DNA from: Xenococcus sp. MO_188.B8
Lineage (GTDB): Bacteria; Cyanobacteriota; Cyanobacteriia; Cyanobacteriales; Xenococcaceae
Direction of reading: 5' to 3'
Length of the DNA stretch: 64,000 nucleotides
Assembly: GCA_030065615.1 (NCBI GenBank)
Contig: JASJDR010000001.1
Coordinates: forward strand, 109,515-173,514
Shown in pieces: positions 1 to 11,574 of this stretch (positions within the stretch are counted from its first letter, which is position 1; the number at the start of each line of letters is the position of its first letter). A program made the translations under genes and the position numbers. Under the pieces are notes generated by a model that was not told where the DNA came from, did no database searches, and worked only from the letters and a program-made list of their open reading frames with translations.

Positions 1-1
1 C

Positions 2-3000
2 TTAGCCTGCCAAAGTTTGCGCAGTATCGAATCCGATTTGTGCCTGGTGGGAGGAGTCAATTTGATGCTGTGGCCCGGTCCCTCCATTATTTTCTCTCAG
101 GCTCAGATGACGGCAGCCGACGGTCGCTGTAAAACTTTTGACGCTTCAGCTGACGGTTATGTTCGGGGAGAGGGCTGCGGCGTAGTCGTGCTCAAACGCC
201 TCAAGGATGCCCTAGACGATGGCGATAACATTCAAGCCATCATCAGAGGCTCGGCAGTCAACCAAGATGGTGCCAGCAACGGATTGACCGCTCCCAATGG
301 TCCTTCTCAACAGATGGTAATTCGTCAAGCTCTCAAAAATGCTGGGGTGACACCAGCTCAGATTAGTTATGTTGAGGCCCACGGTACAGGCACTTCTTTA
401 GGAGACCCGATCGAGGTCAAATCTCTCAAAGCCGTGTTAATGGAAGATCGCGACCCAGACAGCTCTTGTTGGATTGGCTCGGTCAAAACTAACATCGGTC
501 ATTTAGAAGCCGCCGCTGGGATCGCTGGTCTAATCAAGGTAATTTTACAATTACAACAGGGGGAAATTTTCCCTCACCTGCATTTGAAGCAGCTCAATCC
601 CTATATTCGTCTGCAAGAAACGCCCCTTTCCATTCCTACTCAGCGCCAATCTTGGTCGGTTAGAGGCAGTCGTTTTGCTGGAGTCAGTTCCTTTGGCTTC
701 GGGGGCACCAATTGCCATGTCATCCTCGAAGAAGCTCCGAGCCCAACACCGGTAGTTAGTGAAGTTAGTGACGTTGAGCGTCCTTGGCACCTACTCACTC
801 TCTCTGCAAAAACTGAAAAGGCTCTCCAAGAATTAGTCACCTCCTATCAACAGTATCTGGAAAATCATCCAGAATTAGCGATCGCAGACATCTGTTTCAC
901 TTCCCATACAGGGCGATCGCATTTTAACCACCGTCTGGCTGTTATCACCTCTGACCAAGAAGAATTAGCCGCTCAATTAGCTAAAATCAGCGAGGGAGAA
1001 GAATTTAACGGTGTATTTTCTGGACAACTCCCTAGTAATAATAAAGCACCTAAAATTGCTTTCTTGTTTACCGGACAAGGTTCTCAGTACATCAACATGG
1101 GAAGACAACTCTACTGTACCCAACCTGTATTCCGTCGAACCTTAGACCAATGCGAGCAAATTCTCCAATCTTATTTAGAAAAATCTATTTTAGATGTTAT
1201 TTATCCAGAAAATACTAAAGAATTAAATAATTTTGTCATTGACCAAACTGCCTATACCCAACCAGCTCTCTTTGCTATTGAATATGCCCTGACCCAACTA
1301 TGGCAATCTTGGGGGATTCAACCTGATGTGGTGATGGGTCATAGTGTCGGAGAATATGTCGCCGCAACCATATCAGGAGTATTTAGTTTAGAAGATGGCT
1401 TGAAACTAATAGCACATCGTAGCAGGTTAATGCAGCAGTTGCCTGATGGAGGTGAAATGGTAGCTGTTATGGCATCAGAAGAGAAGGTAAATCAACTGAT
1501 TGCCCCTTACAGAGATAAAGTAGTAATAGCTGCCATTAACGGACCCCAAAGTGTTGTCATTTCCGGTGCCTCAGAAGCGGTGGGGATAGTTAAAGAAATC
1601 TTCGAAGAAGCAGGAATCAAGATCAAAAAACTACAAGTATCCCATGCTTTCCATTCTCCTTTAATGGAACCAATATTGGCAGATTTTGAAGTAGTAGCTA
1701 ATCAAATAACCTACCATCAACCTCAGATTCCCCTGATTTCCAATATTACGGGTACCAAAGCCGACGAGACTATTGCTATAGCAAGCTACTGGGTTAATCA
1801 TGTGCGTCAACCGGTGAAGTTTGCCCAGAGTATGGAGACCTTGCACCAAGCAGGGTATGAAATCTTTCTCGAAATTGGACCCAAACCCATTTTGTTAGGG
1901 ATGGGAAGGCGTTGTTTGCCAGGGGATGTAGGAATTTGGTTGCCTTCTTTACGTCCGGGTCAAGCAGACTGGCAGCAAATGTTACAGAGTTTGACAGAAT
2001 TATATGTGCAGGGAGTTAAAGTAGATTGGTCAGGTTTTGAGCAAGATTATGCCCGCAGTAAAGTAGTATTGCCCACTTATCCGTTTCAGCGACAGCGCTA
2101 TTGGGTGGAGGTCTCGGAAAATGGGCACCAAAAAGCAGGTACTTTATCCTTACAGAAGGCTCAGACCCCAATTTTTAACCTTCTCAATCAGGGGAATAGT
2201 GAACAGCTTGCCCAACATTTAGAAACGGCGGAAAAACTCTCAGAAGAGGAGGTGAAATTACTGCCTAAGTTGCTGGAATTATTAGTTGAGCAACACCAAC
2301 AGCAGCTAACTAAATCATTCATCGAAGATTGGCTTTACGAGGTAGAGTGGCAACCCAAGCCTCGAATCCTGAAGACTGCCCTAGAGAGAACCCAAGCTTC
2401 CGAACCGAGCAGTTGGCTGATTTTGGCCGATCCTGGTGGGGTAGGACAAACCCTGGCCGAACTTTTACGGGAGCAGGGTCATAGCTGTCTTCTGGTCTAT
2501 GCTGGGGATACCTATCAGGCCAAAGAAAACGGAGCTTGGAGCCTCAACCCGTCAATCCCAGATGATTTTAAGCGTCTGTTCCAAGAGGATTGGGCAACAA
2601 GTCAGCCACCGTTAAGGGGAGTTATCCACCTGTGGAGTTTAGAAGCAGCCTCGCCAGATGCGCTAACCGTCTCCTCTTTAGAACAAGCGCAGGCTCTTGG
2701 TTGTGGGAGTGCGCTGCATCTAGTGCAATCCTTGGTCAAGCACCACAAGTTAGCCTCACCCCGATTGTGGTTAGTGACCAGGGGGGCAGTACCAGTCGGG
2801 CAGTCGCTGGCGGCAGTCGCTCAAGCTCCTCTTTGGGGACTGGGTAAAGTGATTGCCTTAGAACATCCGGAATTTTGGGGGGGTATGCTGGATTTAGCGC
2901 CGGAGACCACTGGGGATGAAGCAGCAATGCTGCTAACAGAGATTGAGGATTCCCAAGGGGAAGACCATCTTGCTTTTCGGGAGGGACAACGCTATGTAGC

Positions 3001-4222
3001 TCGCTTGATGCGGAGTCAACCATCAGAAAATCAAGAATTACAGTTATGCTCGGACAGCACTTACCTGATTACTGGTGGATTGGGTGCTTTAGGACATAAG
3101 GTAGCTCGGTGGATGGTGGAGCAGGGCGTACGGCATTTGGTGTTAACAGGGCGTCGTGGTGCTTCTTCTCAGGCACGGGAAGCCATTACCTCCATGGAAC
3201 GGGCAGGAGCTAAGGTTCTAGTTGCTCAGGCTAATGTGACTAACCAGGAGGAGCTGTTCAGGATGCTGGAAAAGGTTCAAGCATCAATGCCTCCCTTGCG
3301 GGGAATTGTTCATGCGGCTGGTATCCTTGACGATGGCATTCTGTTACAGCAAAATTGGGCTCGCTTCCAGCAAGTCATGGCTTCAAAGGTTCAAGGAACC
3401 TGGAATTTGCACATCTTAACTCAGCAGTTATCATTGGACTTCTTTGTAATGTTTTCTTCTGCTGCTGCCTTGTTAGGCTCACCAGGTCAGGGAAATTATT
3501 CTGCTGCCAATGCTTTTATGGATACTCTGGCGCATTATCGTCAGTCTCAAGGTCTGCCTGGGTTAAGCATCAATTGGGGTCCGTGGGACGATGCGGGAAT
3601 GGCAGCCAGTTTAACAAGCAGTTACCAGAAACGTATGGCCACCGGGGGACTGAATGCGATTGCTCCAAACCAGGGATTACAAGTGCTGAAGCAGGTACTA
3701 GGGCAAACCACTGCTCAAGTTGGCGTGTTGCTAGTCGATTGGTCAGTGTTTGGGCAACAATTTCCCTCTGATATATCGCTGCCGTTGCTCTCTGAGTTAG
3801 TTCATGAGACAAGGCCTCAGGAGCAAGCAGAACAGGGATTGAACCAGCGGTATGAGCTGTTACAACGCTTGGAAGAAGCTCCGGATAGCGATCGCCAAAA
3901 CATTTTAGTCTCTCACCTTCAAAATGAAGTAGCTCAGGTACTTCAAATGACTGCTTCCCAAATTAATTGGCAACAGCCTCTTAACACCATGGGACTTGAT
4001 TCCTTAATGGCTGTGGAATTGCGGAATCGTGTTCAAACTGATTTGGCAGTGGATGTGCCCATAGTCAAATTTATAGAAGATATCAGTATCGTCGATTTGG
4101 CGACTGAAGTAAACGGGCAACTGACCCAAATTGATAGGAATCAAGGAGTTGAGCAAGATGAGGACCAGCAAACTCTCTTAACTGAGGTGAAGGATAGTAA
4201 TTGGATTGAGGTGGTGCTATGA
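2..4222 (+). CDS. Type I polyketide synthase, C-terminal part (KS-AT-KR-ACP), 5' truncated by window edge
   Basis: One extension module that adds and ketoreduces a C2 unit. The reading frame is open to base 2 with no believable start (the first in-frame candidate is a TTG inside the ketosynthase), so the gene begins outside the window and the KS active-site Cys is not seen. From the TTG at 17: KS end at about 1-255 with [10 protein letters not shown] and [12 protein letters not shown] at about 345-650 with [15 protein letters not shown] (Ser443) and HAFH (543), the malonyl-CoA signature; KR at about 1010-1200 with TGGLGALG, an LDD motif (B-type) and Tyr1161; ACP with GLDSL (Ser1329). No DH, ER or methyltransferase is seen. 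The stop overlaps the NRPS start (ATGA), implying translational coupling and chain transfer to that NRPS. The KS is almost identical to that of the PKS starting at 34814. Confidence 0.95.
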   Translation, partial: LACQSLRSIESDLCLVGGVNLMLWPGPSIIFSQAQMTAADGRCKTFDASADGYVRGEGCGVVVLKRLKDALDDGDNIQAIIRGSAVNQDGASNGLTAPNGPSQQMVIRQALKNAGVTPAQISYVEAHGTGTSLGDPIEVKSLKAVLMEDRDPDSSCWIGSVKTNIGHLEAAAGIAGLIKVILQLQQGEIFPHLHLKQLNPYIRLQETPLSIPTQRQSWSVRGSRFAGVSSFGFGGTNCHVILEEAPSPTPVVSEVSDVERPWHLLTLSAKTEKALQELVTSYQQYLENHPELAIADICFTSHTGRSHFNHRLAVITSDQEELAAQLAKISEGEEFNGVFSGQLPSNNKAPKIAFLFTGQGSQYINMGRQLYCTQPVFRRTLDQCEQILQSYLEKSILDVIYPENTKELNNFVIDQTAYTQPALFAIEYALTQLWQSWGIQPDVVMGHSVGEYVAATISGVFSLEDGLKLIAHRSRLMQQLPDGGEMVAVMASEEKVNQLIAPYRDKVVIAAINGPQSVVISGASEAVGIVKEIFEEAGIKIKKLQVSHAFHSPLMEPILADFEVVANQITYHQPQIPLISNITGTKADETIAIASYWVNHVRQPVKFAQSMETLHQAGYEIFLEIGPKPILLGMGRRCLPGDVGIWLPSLRPGQADWQQMLQSLTELYVQGVKVDWSGFEQDYARSKVVLPTYPFQRQRYWVEVSENGHQKAGTLSLQKAQTPIFNLLNQGNSEQLAQHLETAEKLSEEEVKLLPKLLELLVEQHQQQLTKSFIEDWLYEVEWQPKPRILKTALERTQASEPSSWLILADPGGVGQTLAELLREQGHSCLLVYAGDTYQAKENGAWSLNPSIPDDFKRLFQEDWATSQPPLRGVIHLWSLEAASPDALTVSSLEQAQALGCGSALHLVQSLVKHHKLASPRLWLVTRGAVPVGQSLAAVAQAPLWGLGKVIALEHPEFWGGMLDLAPETTGDEAAMLLTEIEDSQGEDHLAFREGQRYVARLMRSQPSENQELQLCSDSTYLITGGLGALGHKVARWMVEQGVRHLVLTGRRGASSQAREAITSMERAGAKVLVAQANVTNQEELFRMLEKVQASMPPLRGIVHAAGILDDGILLQQNWARFQQVMASKVQGTWNLHILTQQLSLDFFVMFSSAAALLGSPGQGNYSAANAFMDTLAHYRQSQGLPGLSINWGPWDDAGMAASLTSSYQKRMATGGLNAIAPNQGLQVLKQVLGQTTAQVGVLLVDWSVFGQQFPSDISLPLLSELVHETRPQEQAEQGLNQRYELLQRLEEAPDSDRQNILVSHLQNEVAQVLQMTASQINWQQPLNTMGLDSLMAVELRNRVQTDLAVDVPIVKFIEDISIVDLATEVNGQLTQIDRNQGVEQDEDQQTLLTEVKDSNWIEVVL

Positions 4223-7200
4223 ATTTAGTTGAGTTTTTACAAGACCTTTCGCTAAAAGGCGTAAAGTTGTGGATTGAGGATGGACGATTACGCAGTGGTG
4301 GTTCCCAGGAAGTATTAACCTGTGATGTGATCTTTCAACTCAAACAACACAAAACCGAAATCTTACAGTTACTGCGCGATCGCGCAGATATTTTGAACGT
4401 ATATCCTCTCTCCTACGGTCAAAAGGCACTTTGGTTTTTGTGGCAATTAGCACCCCTAAGTCATGCTTATAACGTATCATTCCCCGCTCGTATTTATTCT
4501 GTAGTAGATATTACAGCAATGGAAAAGGCATTCGGAGCACTAAGGTCACGCCATCCTATCTTGCGTACTACTTTTCCAAAACAAAGATCTGAACCAATCC
4601 AACAGGTGCATCAAAATCAGGAATTAGATTTCTTGGAAATTGATGCTCGCTCTTGGAGTGAAGATGAACTAAAAGCGAAAGTGATTGAGAGCCATCAACT
4701 TCCTTTTGACCTCGAACAAGGACCTGTTATGCGAGTTAGGTGGTTTACTCGTTCTAACAAAGAGCATGTCCTTTTGCTTACCATACACCACATTGCTTGC
4801 GATGGCTGGTCGATAGATCTGCTCATACAAGAGTTGCCACAACTCTACCAGGCACAACATACAGGTTTTGAAGCATCCCTCCCCCCTATGACGCATTCCT
4901 ACCAAGATTACGTTTGTTGGCAGAGGGATATTTTGCAGGGGACTGAAGGGGAAAGAAACTGGAGCTACTGGCAGCAACAACTGGCAGGGGAGTTACCTGT
5001 ACTGAATTTGCCGACAGATAGACCGCGATCGCCCATACAGACCTATAACGGTGCTTCTCATAAATTTAAATTATCTGACAAGCTATCCTCGCAACTTAAG
5101 CAACTAGCTCAAAGAGAGGGAGTAACGCTTTACATGGTTCTCTTAGCTGCTTTTGAGGTGCTTCTGTATCGTTATACAGGTCAGGAAGATATTCTAGTCG
5201 GTTCTCCCACCTTAGGTAGGAGTCAACTTGAGTTTGCTCCGCTTATAGGCTACTTTGTTGACCCAGTTGTTATGCGGGCAAATTTATCAGGCAATCCCAG
5301 TTTTAAGGAATTTTTGAGCCAAGTTCGTCAAACTGTCCTGGAAGCTCTCAAGCATCAAGATTATCCATTTGCTTTACTGGTAGAAAAGTTACAGCCACAT
5401 CGTGACCCCAGTCGCTCGCCAATTTTTCAGGCTTCTTTTGCTCTACAAAAGTTACAAAAATCTCAAGATATACAGAAATTGTTGGTAAATGAAATAGAAA
5501 AGGATGTTGACTGGGGCGGAGTGAAGATAAATCCTTATGAAATCCCTCAACAGGAAGGTCTGTTTGATTTGACTCTAGAAATGATGGAGGGTAGTTCATC
5601 TGTTTTTGGGACTTTTAAGTACAATACTGACTTATTTGAGGGTTCAACCATTGAGCGGATGGCAGCTCATTTCCAGAACTTGTTGTCAGCGATAGTAAAA
5701 AATCCCCAACTTTCTGTGGCTGAATTACCCTTGCTCAGTAAAGCAGAACGTCATCAATTGTTGACCGATTGGAATCAAACCGAGAGTGAATATCCTAGTG
5801 ATAAATGTATTCATCAGTTATTTGAAGAACAGGTAGAGAAAACCCCAGATGCTGTAGCGGTGGTATTTGAGAAGGAGCAATTAACTTACCAGCAATTAAA
5901 TCAAAGAGCCAACCAACTAGCACATCACCTGCAAAGCTTGGGAGTCGGATCAGAGGTACTGGTGGGGATTTGCTTGGAACGTTCTGTTGAGATGGTAGTG
6001 GGACTGTTAGGGATACTTAAGGCTGGTGGTGCTTATGTACCCCTTGACCCCCATTATCCTCAAGAACGGCTGAGTTATATGTTGGCAGATTCGGCTGTTG
6101 AGGTGTTGCTTACTCAGAGATCATTATTGGAATCTTTGCCACAAAACCAAGCACGGGTGGTTTGTTTGGATAGCGATTGGGGTACCATAGAGCAACAGAG
6201 TCAGGAGAATCTCGATGTTGGGATAGGTTCGGATAATTTGGCTTATGTGATCTACACTTCTGGTTCTACAGGAGTTCCCAAAGGGGTTTTAGTTGAGCAC
6301 CAAGGTTTATGCAATCTAGCTCAAGCACAAAGAAATTTATTTGATGTAGAACCAACTAGTCGTATTCTTCAATTTGCTTCCGTAAGTTTTGATGCTTCTG
6401 TCTCGGAAATATTTATGGCTCTGACTTCTGGAGGAATGCTAATTTTAGCAACGGCTTCTGAGTTAATGCCCGGAGATGATTTGAAGCAAATCCTACATCA
6501 GTCCTGTGTGACTCATATTACATTACCTCCCTCTGCCCTGGCAGTATTACCCACCGCTCAATTGCCTGCTTTGAGCCACATAATTGTAGCAGGAGAAGCT
6601 TGTCCGATGGAATTGGTTAATCAATGGTCTGTTGGTCGGCGTTTCTTTAATGCTTATGGTCCTACTGAGTCTACTGTTTGTGCGACGGTAGCTCAAATGA
6701 GCAATGATAGTGAGAAAATTACTATAGGTCGCCCTATTGCCAACACGCAAATCTACATCTTAGATCAGCACTTCCAACCAGTACCCATAGGTGTACCCGG
6801 AGAACTATACATTGGAGGTGATGGCTTAGCCAGAGGCTACCTCAACCGCCCAGAATTAACAGGCGAAAAATTTATCCCCAATCCCTTCTCTAATTATCAA
6901 TCAAAACGCCTTTACAAAACAGGCGACCTCGCTCGCTACTTGAGTGACGGTAACATTGAATTCCTCGGTCGCATCGATAATCAAGTGAAGGTGCGAGGCT
7001 TCCGCATCGAACTGGGAGAAATCGAATCTCTCCTCAACATCCACCCCCAAATTCAACAAACTGTAGTTATTGCCAGAGAAGACGTTCCTGGTAACAAACG
7101 CCTAGTAGCCTATGTAGTCAGTGAGGATGAATCACTCAGGACCAATCAACTGCGTGAATTCCTCGAACAGAAACTACCAGAATACATGGTGCCTTTTGCC

Positions 7201-10200
7201 TTTGTTACCTTAGATACCCTACCCTTAACACCCAACGGCAAAGTAGATCGCAAAGCACTACCCGCACCTGATGGGGAAATTACCCGAGAACAGGAATATG
7301 TAGCACCAAGTACCCAAAGTGAAGAAATAATCGCCAATATCTTCGCTTCGGTTCTCAGTGTCTCAAATGTAGGAATCTATGACAATTTCTTTGCATTGGG
7401 AGGACATTCCCTACTGGCAACCCAATTAATTTCGAGACTCAGACTAGCCTTCGAAGTAGAAATCCCCCTCCGGGCATTATTTGAATCTCCCACCGTAGCT
7501 CAATTAGACCAGACATTAACCCAGTTACGCACTAATGATAGCGGATTAAGTCTTCCCCCGATTCAACCCAGAACTGAGAGGGAACAATTACCCTTATCTT
7601 GGGCACAAGAGCGACTGTGGTTCCTCAACCAACTAGAAGGAGCCTCTGCTACTTACAACATGCCAGGAGCAGTCCGGATCACTGGTAACTTGGAGCTTAA
7701 TGCCCTACAACAAGCATTATCAGAAATAGTCCGCCGGCACGAGGTACTACGTACTAGCTTCACAACAGTTAACGGCACACCTATTCAGGTAATTGACCCA
7801 GAAGCCACCATAAACATCAAGGTGCTGGACTTACAGGAAGTAGAAGTAACAGAACGGGAAACTGTCTTACCGCAACAAATACAACTTGAAGCAATTACCC
7901 CCTTTGACTTAGAAAGAGCACCATTAATCAGATGCAGTTTATGGCAGCTAGAGGCTACAGAATATGTATTATTACTGACCATGCACCACATTGTTTCTGA
8001 TGGTTGGTCAATCGGGGTCTTTATCCAAGAACTATATAGTTTATATCAAGCTTTTGCTGCGGGAGAACCATCCCCCTTGCCAGAATTACCAATCCAGTAT
8101 GCCGACTTTGCAGTTTGGCAAAGACAATGGTTGAGGGGAGAAGTACGAGAAACTCAACTCAATTACTGGAAACAGGAATTAGATGGTGCCCCCGAATTAT
8201 TACAACTACCCACAGACCGCCCTCGTCCTTCTGTGCAAACTTTCCGGGGTACTACTCAAAGTTTTACGTTAAATACCGAGCTAAGTCAGAAGTTACAAAC
8301 CCTGTCTCGGAAATCGGGGACAACTTTATTTATGACCCTCCAGGCGGCATTTGCCACTTTACTCTATCGCTACAGCGGTCAATCAGATATTTTGATTGGT
8401 TCTCCCATTGCCAATCGTAACCGCAGTGAAATTGAGCCGCTGATTGGCTTTTTTGTCAATACTTTAGTGTTGAGAACCCGTTTTGAAGAGCATCCCAGTA
8501 TGATGAGCTTACTAGCACAAGTGAGGGAAACCACTCTCAAAGCCTATGAATATCAAGATCTGCCTTTTGAACAGGTAGTAGAAGCATTACAACCAGAACG
8601 CTCTTTGAGTCATTCGCCTCTGTTCCAGGTGATGTTTGTGCTGCAGAATGCCCCCATGGGTAAACTAGAATTACCCGGTGTGACTTGGACTCAATTAGCT
8701 CGAGAAAGCACCATTGCTAAGTTCGATCTAACCTTGTCAATGACGGAAACCGACCAGGGATTGGTGGGCTCATGGGAGTACAATACAGACTTATTTGATG
8801 GCTCAACTATTAAGCGCATGGCAGGTCATTTTCAGAACTTGTTGTCAGTCATTGTAGAAAATCCCCAACTTTCTGTAGCTGAAATCCCCTTGTTGAGTGA
8901 AGCAGAACGCCATCAGTTATTGGTGGAGTGGAATGATACGGCAACGGAGTATCCCACTGATAAATGTATCCATCAATTATTCGAAGAGCAGGTAGAAAAA
9001 ACCCCCGATGCCGTAGCGGTGGTGTTTGAGAATCAGCATTTAACCTACGAGCAATTAAATCGAAGAGCCAACCAACTGGCACATTACCTGCAAAGCTTGG
9101 GAGTGGGGCCAGAAGTGCTGGTGGGTATTTGCTTGGAACGTTCTCTTGAAATGGTGGTGGGACTGTTGGGGATCCTCAAGGCTGGTGGTGCTTATGTCCC
9201 CCTGGACCCCAATTATCCAGCAGAACGGCTCGGTTATATGTTGGCGGATTCGGCTGTTGAGGTGTTGCTTACTCAGAGATCGTTATTGGAATTTTTGCTA
9301 GAAAAGCAAGCACGGGTGGTTTGTTTGGATAGTGATTGGGGGGCAATTGAGCAACAGAGTCAAAAGAATCTTGATGTTGGGGTAGGTTCGGATAATTTGG
9401 CTTATGTGATCTACACTTCTGGTTCTACTGGAAAGTCCAAAGGGGTTACGATTGAACATCACTCTGTTCTAAATCTTAGAGAGGGTCTTAATAAAGCTAT
9501 CTATGCCGAACTTAAAGATTCACCACTACGAATTAGCTTGAATGGTTCTTTTAGTTTCGATACTTTTGTAAAACAGTTTATTCAATTACTTAATGGTTTC
9601 ACTCTTGATATCATACCGACTATAGTGCGATTTGATGGAGATGCCTTATTATCCTACCTAAAAGACCACAAAATTGATGTATTTGACTGCACGCTCTCAC
9701 AATTGGAAATATTAATATCCGCAGGGTTACTTCTAGGCGATGATGTACCTAAATACATACTGATAGGAGGAGAAGCTATTACACCCGACCGTTGGCAAGC
9801 TTTGACTCAAGTAGAAAGCATTAATTTTTATAATGTTTATGGACCAACAGAATGTACTGTTGATAGTACATTGTGTAAGTTACGAATATCTGATAATAAG
9901 CCAGTCATCGGTCGCCCCATCTCTAACACCCAAATATACATCCTAGACAAACACCTTGAAGCATTACCCATAGGGGTAACGGGAGAATTGTACATTGGTG
10001 GTGATGGCTTAGCCAGAGGTTACTTAAATCGCCCAGAACTAACAGGCGAAAAGTTTATCCCCAACCCCTTCTCTAATTCACAATCCGAACGCCTTTACAA
10101 AACAGGCGACCTCGCCCGCTACGGTCGTGATGGGAACATTGAATTTCTTGGTCGCATTGACCATCAAGTGAAGATTCGGGGCTTCCGCATCGAACTGGGA

Positions 10201-11574
10201 GAAATCGAATCTCTCCTCAACACCTACCCCCAAATCCAACAAGCTGTAGTTATTGCCCGAGAAGATCTTCCTGGTAACAAACGCCTAGTTGCCTATGTAG
10301 TCAGTGAGGATGAATCACTCAGCACCCCTCAACTGCGTGAATTTCTCAAACAGAAGCTACCAGAATACATGGTGCCTTCTGCTTTTGTCACTTTAGACGC
10401 TCTACCCTTAACACCCAACGGCAAAATAGACCGCAAAGCACTACCCGCACCTGATGGGGAAATCACCCGAGAACAGGAATACGTAGCACCACGGACCCCA
10501 AGTGAAGAAATAATCGCCAACATCTTCGCAGAGGTTCTCAGTGTCTCAAATGTAGGAATCTACGACAACTTCTTTGAATTGGGAGGACATTCCCTGTTGG
10601 CTGTCCGTCTCATGTCCGAGATTCAACAAAAATTCCAGATAAATTTACCTTTAGCCACCCTATTCCAAACTCCAACCATTGAACAACTAGCCAGCATTAT
10701 AAACTCTTCAGTAAATACACAAAGCTCCATATTAGTTCCCATAAAAACCAGTGGAAACCAACCTCCCTTATTCTGCATTCACCCTGTTGGTGGCAATGTC
10801 CTGTGTTATGCAGATTTAGCCCGTCATTTAGATCGAGATTACCCAGTATATGGCTTACAATCTGTCGGTTTAGATGGACAACAGCAACCCTTAACTGACC
10901 TAGAGGAGATGGCATCCCATTACATTGAAGCAATACAGCAAATTCAACCCCAAGGCCCCTATCACCTAATAGGCTGGTCTATGGGAGGCGTAATTGCCTA
11001 TGAGATGGCACAACAATTACAGGCTAAAAATCAGCCAGTTGCTCTTCTAACTTTAATAGACAGTTACGCACCCACTGTAATTCCTCGGCCTTCAGAAATA
11101 GATCAAGCAATGATAATCAACCAATTGGCTCAAGATTGGGTACGTCTCTATGGTCAAGAGTTAGATATCTCCCTAGAAACACTTAGAAAACTCCAACCTG
11201 ACCAGCAAGTAAAACATCTATTTGAGCAAGCCAAACAGCAAGCCATCTTCCCCCCAGAAATAGAAATAGAGCAAATGCTTACTTTATGGGAAGTTTTCCA
11301 AACCAATCTGATTGCCATGTATCATTATCAACCCAAAGCTTATTCAGGTTCAATTATCCTTCTCAATGCTAGTGAAACTACATCAGAAGTAATCGAAGAC
11401 CCCACGCACGGCTGGGGGCATCTCGTTCTAGATGACATCACAATTCACACTATTACTGGAGACCATTACACCATTATGAAAGCACCACAAGTGGAGGGTC
11501 TGACTGAAAAATTAAACGAGCATCTGAAGCTTATACAAACTCTAGAAGATAGGCAGTTAAAAATATTGGCATGA
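4219..11574 (+). CDS. Two-module nonribosomal peptide synthetase with terminal thioesterase
   Basis: Adds two amino acids to the chain from the preceding PKS and releases it. Domains by residue: TubC-like N-terminal docking domain 1-50; C1 with HHIACDG (190-196); A1 with YTSGSTG near 680; PCP1 GGHSL (Ser1064); C2 with HHIVSDG (1256-1262); A2 with YTSGSTG near 1733; PCP2 GGHSL (Ser2125); type I TE with GWSMGG (Ser2254) and a GDHY histidine near the end. No epimerase or methylation domain. Specificity residues read by eye against GrsA: A1 D-A-S-T-I-A-A-V-C, one change from a known Tyr code, so Tyr (or Phe) is predicted; A2 D-T-K-D-L-G-V-V-D, close to Glu/Gln codes, less certain. The ATG lies inside the PKS stop and the stop overlaps the MFS start. 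A1 and A2 flanks are near-identical but their cores differ, suggesting subdomain exchange. Confidence 0.95.
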   Translation: MNLVEFLQDLSLKGVKLWIEDGRLRSGGSQEVLTCDVIFQLKQHKTEILQLLRDRADILNVYPLSYGQKALWFLWQLAPLSHAYNVSFPARIYSVVDITAMEKAFGALRSRHPILRTTFPKQRSEPIQQVHQNQELDFLEIDARSWSEDELKAKVIESHQLPFDLEQGPVMRVRWFTRSNKEHVLLLTIHHIACDGWSIDLLIQELPQLYQAQHTGFEASLPPMTHSYQDYVCWQRDILQGTEGERNWSYWQQQLAGELPVLNLPTDRPRSPIQTYNGASHKFKLSDKLSSQLKQLAQREGVTLYMVLLAAFEVLLYRYTGQEDILVGSPTLGRSQLEFAPLIGYFVDPVVMRANLSGNPSFKEFLSQVRQTVLEALKHQDYPFALLVEKLQPHRDPSRSPIFQASFALQKLQKSQDIQKLLVNEIEKDVDWGGVKINPYEIPQQEGLFDLTLEMMEGSSSVFGTFKYNTDLFEGSTIERMAAHFQNLLSAIVKNPQLSVAELPLLSKAERHQLLTDWNQTESEYPSDKCIHQLFEEQVEKTPDAVAVVFEKEQLTYQQLNQRANQLAHHLQSLGVGSEVLVGICLERSVEMVVGLLGILKAGGAYVPLDPHYPQERLSYMLADSAVEVLLTQRSLLESLPQNQARVVCLDSDWGTIEQQSQENLDVGIGSDNLAYVIYTSGSTGVPKGVLVEHQGLCNLAQAQRNLFDVEPTSRILQFASVSFDASVSEIFMALTSGGMLILATASELMPGDDLKQILHQSCVTHITLPPSALAVLPTAQLPALSHIIVAGEACPMELVNQWSVGRRFFNAYGPTESTVCATVAQMSNDSEKITIGRPIANTQIYILDQHFQPVPIGVPGELYIGGDGLARGYLNRPELTGEKFIPNPFSNYQSKRLYKTGDLARYLSDGNIEFLGRIDNQVKVRGFRIELGEIESLLNIHPQIQQTVVIAREDVPGNKRLVAYVVSEDESLRTNQLREFLEQKLPEYMVPFAFVTLDTLPLTPNGKVDRKALPAPDGEITREQEYVAPSTQSEEIIANIFASVLSVSNVGIYDNFFALGGHSLLATQLISRLRLAFEVEIPLRALFESPTVAQLDQTLTQLRTNDSGLSLPPIQPRTEREQLPLSWAQERLWFLNQLEGASATYNMPGAVRITGNLELNALQQALSEIVRRHEVLRTSFTTVNGTPIQVIDPEATINIKVLDLQEVEVTERETVLPQQIQLEAITPFDLERAPLIRCSLWQLEATEYVLLLTMHHIVSDGWSIGVFIQELYSLYQAFAAGEPSPLPELPIQYADFAVWQRQWLRGEVRETQLNYWKQELDGAPELLQLPTDRPRPSVQTFRGTTQSFTLNTELSQKLQTLSRKSGTTLFMTLQAAFATLLYRYSGQSDILIGSPIANRNRSEIEPLIGFFVNTLVLRTRFEEHPSMMSLLAQVRETTLKAYEYQDLPFEQVVEALQPERSLSHSPLFQVMFVLQNAPMGKLELPGVTWTQLARESTIAKFDLTLSMTETDQGLVGSWEYNTDLFDGSTIKRMAGHFQNLLSVIVENPQLSVAEIPLLSEAERHQLLVEWNDTATEYPTDKCIHQLFEEQVEKTPDAVAVVFENQHLTYEQLNRRANQLAHYLQSLGVGPEVLVGICLERSLEMVVGLLGILKAGGAYVPLDPNYPAERLGYMLADSAVEVLLTQRSLLEFLLEKQARVVCLDSDWGAIEQQSQKNLDVGVGSDNLAYVIYTSGSTGKSKGVTIEHHSVLNLREGLNKAIYAELKDSPLRISLNGSFSFDTFVKQFIQLLNGFTLDIIPTIVRFDGDALLSYLKDHKIDVFDCTLSQLEILISAGLLLGDDVPKYILIGGEAITPDRWQALTQVESINFYNVYGPTECTVDSTLCKLRISDNKPVIGRPISNTQIYILDKHLEALPIGVTGELYIGGDGLARGYLNRPELTGEKFIPNPFSNSQSERLYKTGDLARYGRDGNIEFLGRIDHQVKIRGFRIELGEIESLLNTYPQIQQAVVIAREDLPGNKRLVAYVVSEDESLSTPQLREFLKQKLPEYMVPSAFVTLDALPLTPNGKIDRKALPAPDGEITREQEYVAPRTPSEEIIANIFAEVLSVSNVGIYDNFFELGGHSLLAVRLMSEIQQKFQINLPLATLFQTPTIEQLASIINSSVNTQSSILVPIKTSGNQPPLFCIHPVGGNVLCYADLARHLDRDYPVYGLQSVGLDGQQQPLTDLEEMASHYIEAIQQIQPQGPYHLIGWSMGGVIAYEMAQQLQAKNQPVALLTLIDSYAPTVIPRPSEIDQAMIINQLAQDWVRLYGQELDISLETLRKLQPDQQVKHLFEQAKQQAIFPPEIEIEQMLTLWEVFQTNLIAMYHYQPKAYSGSIILLNASETTSEVIEDPTHGWGHLVLDDITIHTITGDHYTIMKAPQVEGLTEKLNEHLKLIQTLEDRQLKILA

